From Thalassobacter stenotrophicus (GTDB lineage: Bacteria; Pseudomonadota; Alphaproteobacteria; Rhodobacterales; Rhodobacteraceae), in NCBI RefSeq assembly GCF_001458315.1, contig NZ_CYRX01000032.1:62001-126000 (forward strand): a stretch of DNA of 64,000 nucleotides, given 5' to 3'. This document shows, in pieces, positions 1 to 7,820 of this stretch; position 1 is the stretch's first letter, and every line of letters starts with the position of its first letter. A program made the position numbers and the translations under genes. The notes under the pieces are model-generated. The model had not been told where the DNA came from. It did not search any database and saw only the letters and a program-made list of their open reading frames with translations.

Positions 1-120
1 TTTTGCGCGTCGTCCGCGTGCTGGCTTCCAGGTGGATTCCCCGGTGAAAAGGCCAGACGCTAGGAAACTTGCGCGCTGAGTACGCCCGTATACGCAAAGG
101 CCCGAGGAGGAACCATGGGA

Positions 121-131
121 GGGGGGGGGGG
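121..131. repeat. G11 homopolymer tract
   Basis: Eleven consecutive G residues lie about 120 bp beyond the 3' end of the Abi_2 gene. They directly follow a good Shine-Dalgarno (GAGGAGGAA, from 104) and an ATG at 115, so a reading frame starting there would change with tract length. The frame runs antisense into the Abi gene and encodes nothing I recognise. The rest of positions 1-249 holds no gene I can support. Confidence 0.6.
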
Positions 132-249
132 CGGACGCACACGGCCCTCTTCGGAAATTCATGCGGCTGGCCATCGCTGGGCCGTAACTTCCCCGAACCG
201 GCCTTTTGAGACATCGTGCAGCAATTTTGGATGGGTGAGGGTTGGCGCG

Positions 250-1230
250 TCAGTTCCAGATGGCCTCCTGCTCCCAATTCTCCGGGAACCCAGCGGTCTG
301 CGGGCGGATCTCGTACGGGAGGTCTTGGGTCAGGATCATGTCACGAAGACGGATGTGCCACTTGGTGCGCGGATAGTACTGCCGCATAATGAAGGTCATG
401 ATGACGATCGCGCTGTAGATCTTTTTCGTGGGCGCATCGTCGCCCATCCTGGGCTGTCGGAGGTGGTCAAGCTGTCCGAATGTCTTTTTCGGGGGGACGC
501 CTGGGCTGTTTACCAAGGGCTTATTCCACGTCCGGGCGTGATGTGCGCAGCTGTTGCGGACGTCGTTGAGCGCTGTGATCCATGAAGCGAATGTCTTCAT
601 GGGGAGGTCTGGGTGAATGCGCGCCGCGATTGCCATTTTGTTTTTGTCGGAGAGGTGGGCGATAATGTGGGTCAGGTTGCCCCAGGTCCATGTCCCAGCC
701 TCGATCCAGATCGGTGGGGGACCAAAGTAATTTCGTGCAAAATGCTTCGCGAAGTCCTCTTTCGAGCTTTTGAAGTGCTGATCCAGGCCGGCTATGAAAC
801 GCTCGAGAGGCGTGCTTTCATCTTCGTCCTTTTCGCTGAAGCGATCCTTGTATGAGCGCCTGTCGCGGTGGGCATGTGGTCCCAGCTCCCCGAGGACTTC
901 AATCATCGCGGTTCTAACCGCGATCTCGATACGCTCGATCGCGTCCAGAAGTTCTATACGCAAGGCTTTGTCGAAGAGATAGAAGTTGATCGCATGATCG
1001 AAGGTCGTACCCACTTTGAACTTGTCGCATCGAACTTTCTGGTCCTCCTCACCGTTTGCCGCTGGGATCGTGCAGAAGTCACGGTACGGATACCCAAACG
1101 CGCTGAGTCGGTAGTATCCTATGCGGTGCAGGGAGCGCTCGGCATGGCCTCGGTCACGAATTTCCATGCCCCTCATCAACATTATGTCGATACATTCATC
1201 GGTCGACTTGTGCTGCTTGAGGTACTTCAA
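250..1230 (-). CDS. Abi_2/AbiD-type abortive infection protein (HEPN fold)
   Basis: A 326-aa protein. The N-terminus carries the block typical of Abi_2 proteins (RIGYYRLSAFGYPYR, residues 36-50). A C-terminal R225-NSCA-H230 matches the Rx4-6H catalytic motif of HEPN RNases within the familiar RNSCAHHARTWN context. Abi_2/AbiD/AbiF members are anti-phage proteins believed to cut RNA after infection; that role is inferred here. It is the last minus-strand gene before the window's left edge, about 250 bp from the early operon 1487-3960, so it likely has its own promoter in 1231-1486, where I see no other gene. It fits as defence cargo of the integrative element. Confidence in the family is high; the trigger is unknown. 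Confidence 0.85.
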   Translation of the reverse strand: MKYLKQHKSTDECIDIMLMRGMEIRDRGHAERSLHRIGYYRLSAFGYPYRDFCTIPAANGEEDQKVRCDKFKVGTTFDHAINFYLFDKALRIELLDAIERIEIAVRTAMIEVLGELGPHAHRDRRSYKDRFSEKDEDESTPLERFIAGLDQHFKSSKEDFAKHFARNYFGPPPIWIEAGTWTWGNLTHIIAHLSDKNKMAIAARIHPDLPMKTFASWITALNDVRNSCAHHARTWNKPLVNSPGVPPKKTFGQLDHLRQPRMGDDAPTKKIYSAIVIMTFIMRQYYPRTKWHIRLRDMILTQDLPYEIRPQTAGFPENWEQEAIWN

Positions 1231-1486
1231 TGTTGATACGGCTACATCCAGAAATTAGAAGACCGGGCTGTAACGAGGCGACTGAGGCCAGGTCAGGGAG
1301 CACCGGTCATAAGGCAAGAAAGGATAATAGCGTCGGCGCTGACGATGTCAACATTGTAGATGGAGCACCGAACGGTGAGGCAGTGCGGGATATCGGTTCG
1401 CTGCGCCCGGACTTAATCGTGACTGCGCTTTGCAGCCATTGGTGCCAGTGCAACGAAGTTCTGTTTCTCACCCGTATTGACCGTCT

Positions 1487-2161
1487 TTAACATAACTCCC
1501 ACGGCTTGGCCTTTGGCATCTCGTTTGTCACCTGCACTTCGGTCAACATTCCACCTGCGATAAGCCCATCTCCAACCCAAACCAGCGCCTTCCACCAGGC
1601 GTCATACGCCCGCCTCGCTGCCTCAATCTGCCTTGCATCTGGCCGAAACATCACCGGACAGGCCCGCACCTCTACGGTCCGCCACTTGCCGCGCGACAGC
1701 ACACGCTCGGTGCCGACTACCACGGTCGTTGCATGATCCCCGTGCCGATTGCGCTTCATCTCGACCGGCAAGCAGCGCGGCACAGCCCCTGGCATCCAAT
1801 CAGGGGTGAGCCCAGCGCGCGCGAGCTCTGCCACTCGAATGGCCATACGCTTGCCGCCTAAGCTATCTGGCATTCCAGAAACAGTCGCAGCAATGACCTC
1901 GGCATCCTCGTGGGTGTAATCGCCCAGCTTGTAGCGACCGCCATCGATTTTGCAGCCCAGCGCGGCGCGTTGCATAAGCACGTGTTCGAGACCGAAGCCA
2001 AATCCCTGGCCACGCTCCGGATCAGGCGGTTCGGGCAGCTCCAGCTGTGCACATTCGGTGCGGAAGGCCCATTCCAGCGCCTGCTGCACTGTCATGATGC
2101 GCTTCGGGCGTCCATGACCAGCTTGCCGTGACGCCCTGTGCAAATTGCGATCGTGTTTCAT
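1487..2161 (-). CDS. hypothetical protein of the element's early operon
   Basis: A 224-aa protein that I do not recognise. It is soluble by inspection, with no signal peptide, membrane segment or clear catalytic motif. The first 25 residues are rich in basic residues and His (KHDRNLHRASRQAGHGRPKR), which could contact nucleic acid. Its ATG overlaps the TGA of the upstream HTH_36 gene (ATGA at 2158-2161), so the two are translationally coupled. Its position after an HTH protein and a VRR-NUC nuclease resembles alphaproteobacterial prophage early regions, so a role in element replication or regulation is plausible but unproven. Confidence 0.6.
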   Translation of the reverse strand: MKHDRNLHRASRQAGHGRPKRIMTVQQALEWAFRTECAQLELPEPPDPERGQGFGFGLEHVLMQRAALGCKIDGGRYKLGDYTHEDAEVIAATVSGMPDSLGGKRMAIRVAELARAGLTPDWMPGAVPRCLPVEMKRNRHGDHATTVVVGTERVLSRGKWRTVEVRACPVMFRPDARQIEAARRAYDAWWKALVWVGDGLIAGGMLTEVQVTNEMPKAKPWELC

Positions 2162-3111
2162 TGGACGCCTCGCTCACGAAGTTGCTGTGATGTGACAAGG
2201 CCGCGGGCGAGCATCTGGTCGCGCATGCTGTTGCTGATTGCACTGGAGGGTAGGTATTTCTCCGAGTTCACCCAATCGGCGTAGAAGGCGGGAAGATCGG
2301 AGATCGGCTGGCGTTCCGGTTTTGTTGGCTTCTGTGTTTTGCGCCGACCTCGAGATTTTTCATCCGCCTTGCGCTGGGCGGTGCGCTGCATGACGCGATC
2401 CAGAGCCTTTGGCCCGTCAGGTGGCTCAGGATGCTCCTGCCGCGACGCTTCTGCCGCCTCGAGGATCTCGGCCTCGCTCAGCCCGAGGTCAGTCTGCCAG
2501 CGCCGAACATGCTCTCGGGGTGGCCAGCCTTGCCACCAGCCAGGAAGCGACCCGTCAGGATCGACGCCCAGCGCCGCGAGCAGCTTTCCAAAAAAATCAT
2601 CAAAAGCGGTTTCGCGCGCTCGCGCGTCCTCCTCCTCCTTTACTGGTTTACTTAAAGGTTCCCTTACAAGGTTAGTCTCCGAATTTCGGAGATGGCTTTG
2701 GCTATTTTCCGGAAATGGAACTGCCCCAAATTCGGAGTTGGCTCCGTCTCCGAATTCCGGACACGGTTCGGCGTCATTTTCTTGGGTTATGCCTTGCTGG
2801 CCGTCTCCGATTTCTGGAGATGGCTCTTGTGGGTCGACCATTTCGAACCCCAAGATATAGCGTGTGGCTTGGCGGCGTTTGGTCCGATGATCCTGACATT
2901 GAATGCGTTGAATGAGCCCGAGCCCTTCCAGCTTCTTGAGGTGATCGTTGAGCGAAGAGATCGACATTTCAGCATCCTCGGCCAGACGGACCTGTGTCGG
3001 GAAACAGCCAAAGTCTGGGTTGTGACGATCGCAAAGATGCCAGAGGACGATCTTCGTCGCAGGCTTTAAACCCCTCTGCTGGATGGCCCAGTTGGTGGCG
3101 GCATGGCTCAT
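2158..3111 (-). CDS. HTH_36-type winged-helix protein, replication-initiator-like
   Basis: A 317-aa protein. Residues about 15-90 form a winged helix of the HTH_36 type (FGCFPTQVRLAEDAEMS, then SSLNDHLKKLEGLGLIQR), the domain at the N-terminus of many phage and plasmid replication initiators. The middle (about 95-150) is low-complexity and acidic with repeated EFG/PEF words. The C-terminal part (about 165-317) is charged and includes a W-rich segment (PGWWQGWPPREHVRRW). It overlaps both neighbours by 4 bp (ATGA), so the block 1487-3960 is one operon. Likely role: initiating or regulating replication of the element; inferred from domain and context. Confidence 0.7.
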   Translation of the reverse strand: MSHAATNWAIQQRGLKPATKIVLWHLCDRHNPDFGCFPTQVRLAEDAEMSISSLNDHLKKLEGLGLIQRIQCQDHRTKRRQATRYILGFEMVDPQEPSPEIGDGQQGITQENDAEPCPEFGDGANSEFGAVPFPENSQSHLRNSETNLVREPLSKPVKEEEDARARETAFDDFFGKLLAALGVDPDGSLPGWWQGWPPREHVRRWQTDLGLSEAEILEAAEASRQEHPEPPDGPKALDRVMQRTAQRKADEKSRGRRKTQKPTKPERQPISDLPAFYADWVNSEKYLPSSAISNSMRDQMLARGLVTSQQLRERGVQ

Positions 3112-3503
3112 GGCGCGCCCCTCCCGGTTGGGGAGGCAACACGCGTTGTGAACCCGTGGTCTGCCAAGGCGCCCAGCGCGTCATCAAGCGAGCGGACCAG
3201 CGCCCAGCCGAAGCCCTGCGCCAGCACTGCGTCGCGGAACGCCTCCTGCGCTGGGCTCAGCCGCCCCTTGAGGGATTTCAGCTCCAGGAACAGCACGCGG
3301 CCAGCGCAGAGAATGATTAGGTCAGCAAAGCCGGGATGGACGCCCATGCCGACGAGGATCGCCTGTCGCTTGGCTCCCCGCGGGCCTGCCTCCCTTACCT
3401 CGTTGGCGCAGTGATGAATGATGGCATCCTTGGGGAGAGCAAAGCGCAGCGCGGTCACGACAGCGCGCTGCAGATCAGCTTCTGGAGTTCCGCGTCGCTT
3501 CAT
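3108..3503 (-). CDS. VRR-NUC domain nuclease
   Basis: A 131-aa single-domain protein. The PD-(D/E)XK-type nuclease core of the VRR-NUC family is visible: E8 near the start (TPEADLQRAVV), GVHPGFADLIIL with the metal-binding Asp, then LFLELKSLKGRLSPAQ with the E-x-K pair and the Gln typical of the family. Stand-alone VRR-NUC proteins are common in phages and mobile elements and act on branched or structured DNA. It sits in the early operon with 4-bp overlaps on both sides. The assignment rests on clear motifs. Confidence 0.88.
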   Translation of the reverse strand: MKRRGTPEADLQRAVVTALRFALPKDAIIHHCANEVREAGPRGAKRQAILVGMGVHPGFADLIILCAGRVLFLELKSLKGRLSPAQEAFRDAVLAQGFGWALVRSLDDALGALADHGFTTRVASPTGRGAP

Positions 3504-3763
3504 GAGCGGCCCTCCCGATCTGGCGCGGGCAGCCGCCCAGGCGTTTTGGCATCGAGGACGACAAGCAGGAGGCGGGCATCCTCGCGCTCCTCGGGGGTTT
3601 CACCATGCTGGACCAACACATTGCAGGCGAGCCGAACGAGATAGTCGGAATGGTGCACCATATCGGCGACCACCATGCGCGCCTCGCGGCGGCGCTCTTC
3701 AATCCACTCATGGCGGACACGGTCCCGGGCGCTGGGCTTGCGGAAGGGAAGGGGGAGGCTCAT
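3500..3763 (-). CDS. small hypothetical early-operon protein
   Basis: An 87-aa protein starting MSLPLPFRKPSARD. I chose the ATG at 3763 because it overlaps the upstream TGA (ATGA); the open frame extends to 3814 but that would overlap the HTH gene heavily. It is rich in Arg and Glu (RHEWIEERRREARMV) and probably helical, with no domain I recognise. It is coupled to the VRR-NUC gene downstream. Confidence 0.6.
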   Translation of the reverse strand: MSLPLPFRKPSARDRVRHEWIEERRREARMVVADMVHHSDYLVRLACNVLVQHGETPEEREDARLLLVVLDAKTPGRLPAPDREGRS

Positions 3764-3960
3764 CGGCGTGACCCCGCACGACGTGGCGCAGGGGCTTCCT
3801 GCAGCATCAGCCATTCCTGCACTGCATCTCGGCGATAGTAGATCTTCCGACCGGCGCGAACACAGGGCGGGCCGAAACGGATCTTCTCCCAGCGGTGCAG
3901 GGTTTCGACGGTGACCCCGAGTTCAAGGGCGAGGTCGAGGCGGCTGATCCAGCCGCTCAT
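3760..3960 (-). CDS. excisionase-like MerR/HTH_17 DNA-binding protein
   Basis: A 66-aa protein read from the ATG at 3960 (MSGWISRLDLALELGVTV). It is a single winged-helix of the MerR/HTH_17 excisionase type: LALELGVTVETLHRWEK forms the HTH and the segment RKIYYRRDAVQEWL is the usual wing and helix. It is the first gene of the minus-strand early operon, divergent from the integrase across a 639-bp intergenic region full of repeats. This is the normal place for an Xis or directionality factor. Xis function is inferred from context. Confidence 0.7.
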   Translation of the reverse strand: MSGWISRLDLALELGVTVETLHRWEKIRFGPPCVRAGRKIYYRRDAVQEWLMLQEAPAPRRAGSRR

Positions 3961-4090
3961 CAGGCGCTGAGGGCTACTGGATCGGGGGGCAGTTCCAAGG
4001 TCTGGCATCTGGTTTCTCCTGAGTTTGGCCCGACGAGGGCAGGGTTCAGGAGTTCAGAAGCGCAGAGCGGAAAGGGTGGCGGAAAGGCAG

Positions 4091-4129
4091 AGACCGGCGG
4101 TGATGCGCCAAATGGCTGCCGGTCATTGA
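4091..4129 (+). repeat. left arm of a 38-bp imperfect inverted repeat
   Basis: GACCGGCGGTGATGCGCCAA, five variable bases, then TGCCGGTCATTGA. The same two blocks recur in inverted orientation at 4474-4512, with 33 of 38 positions identical and all differences in the 5-bp middle. The conserved ends with a free centre suggest a protein-recognition site more than a simple hairpin. Confidence 0.85.
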
Positions 4130-4297
4130 TATCATTGAGCTTTTGCGGCTTTGGCGCGGGTCGAGGTTGCGGCGCAGGACGGCGCAGAACCCTCGCAAAT
4201 TGACCGATACAGAGTCGCAGCCGTCCAAAACTGGCTAATTTACAAGATTTCGCCGTGTTTCGTGGGCTTTCGCAGGCGTTCAAGGGGTATTCGCCCA

Positions 4298-4326
4298 ACC
4301 GGCAAGGGGTCGGGACCCTTGCCGGT
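4298..4326. repeat. strong hairpin with third TGCCGGTCATTGA copy
   Basis: ACCGGCAAGGG at 4298-4308 pairs perfectly with CCCTTGCCGGT at 4316-4326 around a 7-base loop. The right arm runs into CATTGA, giving a third copy of the word TGCCGGTCATTGA (4320-4332) shared with the flanking inverted repeats. No U-tract follows, so it does not look like a terminator. Confidence 0.75.
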
Positions 4327-4473
4327 CATTGATTTTAAACGGAATTTGCAAAATCAGGGCATGGTCTGGGAGCAAAATGGCCTGAGGAGCACGCTTTAGG
4401 CGGCGAAACATACTCCGCTGGCCCACAGATTCGCCCAGCGCCATTAACACCGCCTTTATTTTTTTCCATGTTT

Positions 4474-4512
4474 TCAATGACCGGCAGGGTTTTGGCGCAT
4501 CACCGCCGGTCA
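4474..4512 (-). repeat. right arm of the 38-bp inverted repeat
   Basis: The reverse complement of this segment reproduces the arm at 4091-4129 except for the central 5 bp. The arms are about 345 bp apart and the right arm ends about 90 bp before the integrase start, so it lies in the integrase leader or promoter region. Confidence 0.85.
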
Positions 4513-4599
4513 CCGCCTATATGCCGCCCAGATCCCCATGCTTCGCTTGATAAGCCTGCGCATCTACGCCTGTGTCATGCGCACCAAGGAGGTATGAAT

Positions 4600-5865
4600 A
4601 TGGTCAACCGATTGCGATTAAATGATAAAACCGTGCGTGAGCAGATCCCGGAAGAGGATCGAGCCTACCAGGTCTTCGACACCGAGATACGGGGGCTGTC
4701 CATCCGCGTGATGCCCTCGGGCGAGCGGTCTTTTGTGATGGATTACCGCTTTGCAGGACGGCAGCGCCGCATGGCGATCGGGCGCTGGCCAGAATGGAGT
4801 GTCACTGCTGCTCGTGAGCGCGCGCGAGAACTGCGCCGCCTGATCGACGAGGGCACAGATCCTCTGGAAGAACGCGACACGTTGCGAGAAGCCCCTCGTT
4901 TCAACGACATGATCGAGCGGTATTTGATCGAGCATGCCTCGACGCTGACGCCTTTGAGCGCGTCCGATCATAAATCCTTCCTGACCAAGCTGGTCGCACC
5001 GCTCTGGGGCAACAAGCTGGTCACAGAGATCACGCCACATGATGTGACAAAGCTTTTGAACCTGATTGCAGAGGGCAGGGCGCGGCCGTCTAAGGCAAAG
5101 CCCAACAACCGCGCGCGTAAACTGCAAGGGCGCAAGCCCACACCGGTGCGTGCCAACCGCGTTGGCGAAGTTCTGCGTAAGATGTTCAACCTTGCCATCC
5201 AATGGGGCTGGCGCACGGACAATCCTGCTGCCGGCTTCAAAAAGCGCGTCGAGACGGCGCGCGAGCGCTTCCTCTCCCATGAAGAAATCGGCCGGCTGGC
5301 CGAAGTGCTGGATGCGGCCGAGGATCAGCGCGCCGCCGGCATCATCCGCATCTGCATGCTCACTGGGTCGCGGGTGGGTGAGGTGCGGCAGGCGCAGTTC
5401 GAGCAATTCAATCTGGAGCTGGGGATCTGGTCAAAGCCCGCAGCCACCACCAAGCAGCGCAAAATTCACCGGGTGCCGATCTCGGCCGATGTTGCGGCGA
5501 TCGTGCGCCAGCGGGCGCTTGTGGTGCCCAAGGGCAATCCTTGGCTCTTTCCCGGTGACGTGCCGGGCCAGCCCGTCAAAGAAATTCGCCGGTTCTGGGT
5601 TATGGTGCAGCGCGAGGCCGACCTACCGGATGTGCGCATCCATGACCTGCGTCATACATTCGCCTCGCTCTTGGTCAGCGGCGGCGCTTCGCTGGAAATG
5701 ATCGGTAAGCTTCTTGGCCATAGCCAAATGCAGACGACCCTGCGCTATGCGCATTTGATGGACTCGCCTCTGCGCGCCGGGGTCGATGCCGTGGCCGGCA
5801 TGTTCCGGCCACGCCCGAAGATTGTGCATGACGCGGATGCCGAGAAAGAGGCAAAGCGGGCCTAA
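4600..5865 (+). CDS. int: tyrosine recombinase/integrase (P4-like, DUF4102 N-terminus)
   Basis: A 421-aa protein. I place the start at ATG 4600 because AAGGAGGT (4586-4593) abuts an earlier ATG at 4594 but has ideal 6-nt spacing to 4600. Residues about 1-90 are the DUF4102 arm-binding domain (GLSIRVMPSGERSF... MAIGRWPEWSV). The catalytic set is complete: R258 (GSRVGE), H348 and R351 (HDLRH), H374 (LGHS) and Y383 (LRYAHL). It should integrate and excise the element; the tRNA-fMet 3' copy at 11450-11497 is the likely att. It converges with the gene at 5880-6476. The 6-kb distance from the att implies cargo was added between them or that another integrase made this att. Confidence 0.92.
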   Translation: MVNRLRLNDKTVREQIPEEDRAYQVFDTEIRGLSIRVMPSGERSFVMDYRFAGRQRRMAIGRWPEWSVTAARERARELRRLIDEGTDPLEERDTLREAPRFNDMIERYLIEHASTLTPLSASDHKSFLTKLVAPLWGNKLVTEITPHDVTKLLNLIAEGRARPSKAKPNNRARKLQGRKPTPVRANRVGEVLRKMFNLAIQWGWRTDNPAAGFKKRVETARERFLSHEEIGRLAEVLDAAEDQRAAGIIRICMLTGSRVGEVRQAQFEQFNLELGIWSKPAATTKQRKIHRVPISADVAAIVRQRALVVPKGNPWLFPGDVPGQPVKEIRRFWVMVQREADLPDVRIHDLRHTFASLLVSGGASLEMIGKLLGHSQMQTTLRYAHLMDSPLRAGVDAVAGMFRPRPKIVHDADAEKEAKRA

Positions 5866-5879
5866 AAGCCAGGGCCTGT

Positions 5880-6476
5880 TTATTTCTCGCCGCGCATGGC
5901 GCGCCAGAAGGGCCGCAGACGGCGCCGAATGGTGCTCTCATCGGGGATCTCGCCGTTCTCGGCAACATCGGCAAACCAGTCCTGAAGATAACCGATCAGT
6001 TCGGCCTGGGTCTCGGGAATGCCATGTTCGTGGACGCGCTTCAGAAGCGCCACATACATGCCCTCCCAGTCATAGGGTGAGAGCGCGCCCGTGCCGCCGC
6101 CAATGCGGCGCAGCAGGTCATATTCGTCTTCGAACCTCAGGACGTCCTGACCGGTGATCAGGAGGTCTGCGATCGAGACTTCGACCCCGTCGGCAGGTTC
6201 GGTGACATAGCACCAGTCTTGCGCATTCTCCGGCTTGATCCTTTGCAGCTTGATGACCGTGGGGCCGGTGCCCGCGCGGCGAAAGAGGGGCAGCATGTCC
6301 ATCGGCGAGATCGTGATCTTGCCGGAGACTTTCTCGTCGCCGCAGATCGCGAGAGAAACCCCTGTGACGATGTCCAGCTTGCCTTCGGTGGCCCAGCCGC
6401 CAATGTCGGCGATTGTGCAGCCCCATCGGGACGCGGTTTCGTGCAGGGTGAAGAATGCTCTTTGAGGTAGTGCCAT
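5880..6476 (-). CDS. hypothetical protein, divergent from WYL regulator
   Basis: A 198-aa protein, start at ATG 6476 (MALPQRAFFTLHE); the frame is open upstream but lacks a better start. The first 35 residues (LHETASRWGCTIADIGGWA) look like a small HTH. The C-terminal 70 residues have a charged pattern ending STIRRRLRPFWRAM, reminiscent of the C-termini of phage DNA-binding proteins. I do not recognise the family. It is convergent with the integrase and divergent from the WYL gene, so the palindromes at 6648-6678 could control it. Confidence 0.65.
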   Translation of the reverse strand: MALPQRAFFTLHETASRWGCTIADIGGWATEGKLDIVTGVSLAICGDEKVSGKITISPMDMLPLFRRAGTGPTVIKLQRIKPENAQDWCYVTEPADGVEVSIADLLITGQDVLRFEDEYDLLRRIGGGTGALSPYDWEGMYVALLKRVHEHGIPETQAELIGYLQDWFADVAENGEIPDESTIRRRLRPFWRAMRGEK

Positions 6477-6647
6477 GCGGGCTCCAGTTCTGATGTCGAG
6501 GTAAGACGGTGGGCGGCCTCGCAACTTGCTGACGCCGCCCAAGTGGCAGCGAGGCAGAAACTCCAGGGAGCAGGCCGCATGAAGCTGCACCGCCGCATTC
6601 ATGGTCGTGCGGTGACTGCCAAATTCTTCAATCGATCGGCATCCTTA

Positions 6648-6678
6648 GGACGAATCGTCCTCTCTCGGGTTATAACCC
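6648..6678. promoter_or_regulatory. tandem palindromes, candidate WYL operator
   Basis: GGACGA-A-TCGTCC (6648-6660) is a perfect 6-bp inverted repeat around one base. GGGTTATAACCC (6667-6678) is a perfect 12-bp palindrome. They lie 36 bp upstream of the WYL-gene ATG in the divergent intergenic region. BrxR/CapW-type WYL repressors are known to bind palindromes in their own promoters; binding here is inferred. Confidence 0.6.
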
Positions 6679-6713
6679 AGGCACTACGTCAAGAACTGTC
6701 GGGGATAAGCGCC

Positions 6714-7706
6714 ATGTCGTTCCAAAAGGCACAAGACCTGTTGAAGCTCGCTGGTATGTCTGCCAGCCGGCATGGCGGCATCACTGTGAAAGAAGTTGCC
6801 GAAGAGTTCAGCGTCAACGAGCGGACCGCCCAGCGCATGATTGCGGCCTTGAAAGATGTCTTTCCAAGCATCTCCCATCAGACGGACAATGAGCGCCGCC
6901 GACGGTGGAAGCTGCGCGACACCAGCATGCTCGGCATGCAAGGGCTCTACCGCCGGGAACTCGTCGCGCTCGAGGCCAGCATCACGCGGGCTGAGCGGGA
7001 GGGCGCTCATATGGAAGTGGAGGCGCTTCGGTCCCTGCGAGATCGCTTGGTGGCAACCTTGCCGTCAGCACAGGCCCGAAGCATGGAGGTGGATGCCGAG
7101 GCGATCCTCGAGGCCAAAGGCTATGCCTGCCGCCCAGGTCCAAAGGTCAAAACCTCTCCGGCTGTGCTGAACGTCGTTTCGGCTGCCCTCAGAGGGCCCT
7201 TCCGGCTCATCATCCGATACCAGGGGGCGCAGGATGCCAAACCGCGCAAACGCGTGATTGAGCCCTATGGAATTCTGCTCGGCACGCGACACTACCTGAT
7301 TGCACTTGATATCGCCAAAGATGAAAATCTGCGGCGCTTCCGCATAGATCGCATTGAAAAGGCAGAGATAACAAATGAATGGTTCGAGAAGGACAAGGAC
7401 TTCGATCTTGAGGCCTATGCGGCGCGGTCATTCGGGTCGTTTCACTCGGACGACGAGTTCAGCCGGGTAGCCTGGCGGTTCAGCCCAGCTGCCGCGCCGA
7501 CGGCCTGGGAGTTTGAGTTTCATCCAAAGCAGGAAATGTCGGACTTGGAGGATGGTGGGCTACTGGTCAGCTTCAAAGCCAGTGGGTTGGTCGAGATGGC
7601 CTGGCATCTGGCTAAGTGGGGGAGCGAGGTTGAGGTGGTTGAGCCTGTGGCGTTGCGTGAGATTGTGACGGGATGTCGTGGTAGAACCATCCGCGTGCTG
7701 TCGTGA
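6714..7706 (+). CDS. WYL-domain transcriptional regulator
   Basis: A 330-aa protein from ATG 6714 (MSFQKAQDLLKLAGM). Residues about 20-70 form a winged HTH (ITVKEVAEEFSVNERTAQRMIAAL). Residues about 155-230 form a WYL domain (RLIIRYQG... EPYGILLGTRHYLIALD) and a C-terminal WCX-like extension follows. The architecture matches BrxR/CapW-type repressors that guard phage-defence loci. It is adjacent to the RES/AAA_13 pair (convergent, 114 bp apart) and divergent from 5880-6476. Control of the defence-like cargo is plausible, but no matching palindrome was seen upstream of the AAA_13 gene. Confidence 0.88.
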   Translation: MSFQKAQDLLKLAGMSASRHGGITVKEVAEEFSVNERTAQRMIAALKDVFPSISHQTDNERRRRWKLRDTSMLGMQGLYRRELVALEASITRAEREGAHMEVEALRSLRDRLVATLPSAQARSMEVDAEAILEAKGYACRPGPKVKTSPAVLNVVSAALRGPFRLIIRYQGAQDAKPRKRVIEPYGILLGTRHYLIALDIAKDENLRRFRIDRIEKAEITNEWFEKDKDFDLEAYAARSFGSFHSDDEFSRVAWRFSPAAAPTAWEFEFHPKQEMSDLEDGGLLVSFKASGLVEMAWHLAKWGSEVEVVEPVALREIVTGCRGRTIRVLS

Positions 7707-7820
7707 TGTGGGATCCACCAAGACCTCCAAAGGGGCTTGTACACTCGTTGATGAAGGGGGGCTAAGTATGAATTCTTGGCGTCTGCGAGAGCGCCGCGCC
7801 AAAAGGTCAAGGCTGCCTTT

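Larger units (their letters stand above)
3961..4599. other. int-xis divergent intergenic region
   Basis: This 639-bp stretch between the excisionase-like gene and the integrase has no gene I can support; the 112-aa open frame on the minus strand is low-complexity Pro/Ser-rich. It contains a long inverted repeat pair (4091-4129 and 4474-4512), a strong hairpin (4298-4326) and a third copy of the repeat's TGCCGGTCATTGA end at 4320-4332. It is the likely control region for both divergent operons and possibly the site of integrase or excisionase binding. Confidence 0.7.

Noticed and set aside
115-585. 156-aa plus-strand frame with a good Shine-Dalgarno
   Set aside because: It runs antisense through the Abi_2 gene and its translation starts in a poly-Gly run with no recognisable protein. 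Only the tract is reported.
3960-4298. 112-aa minus-strand frame upstream of the excisionase-like gene
   Set aside because: Pro/Ser-rich low-complexity translation without a domain, and it covers repeat-rich control DNA; taken as non-coding.
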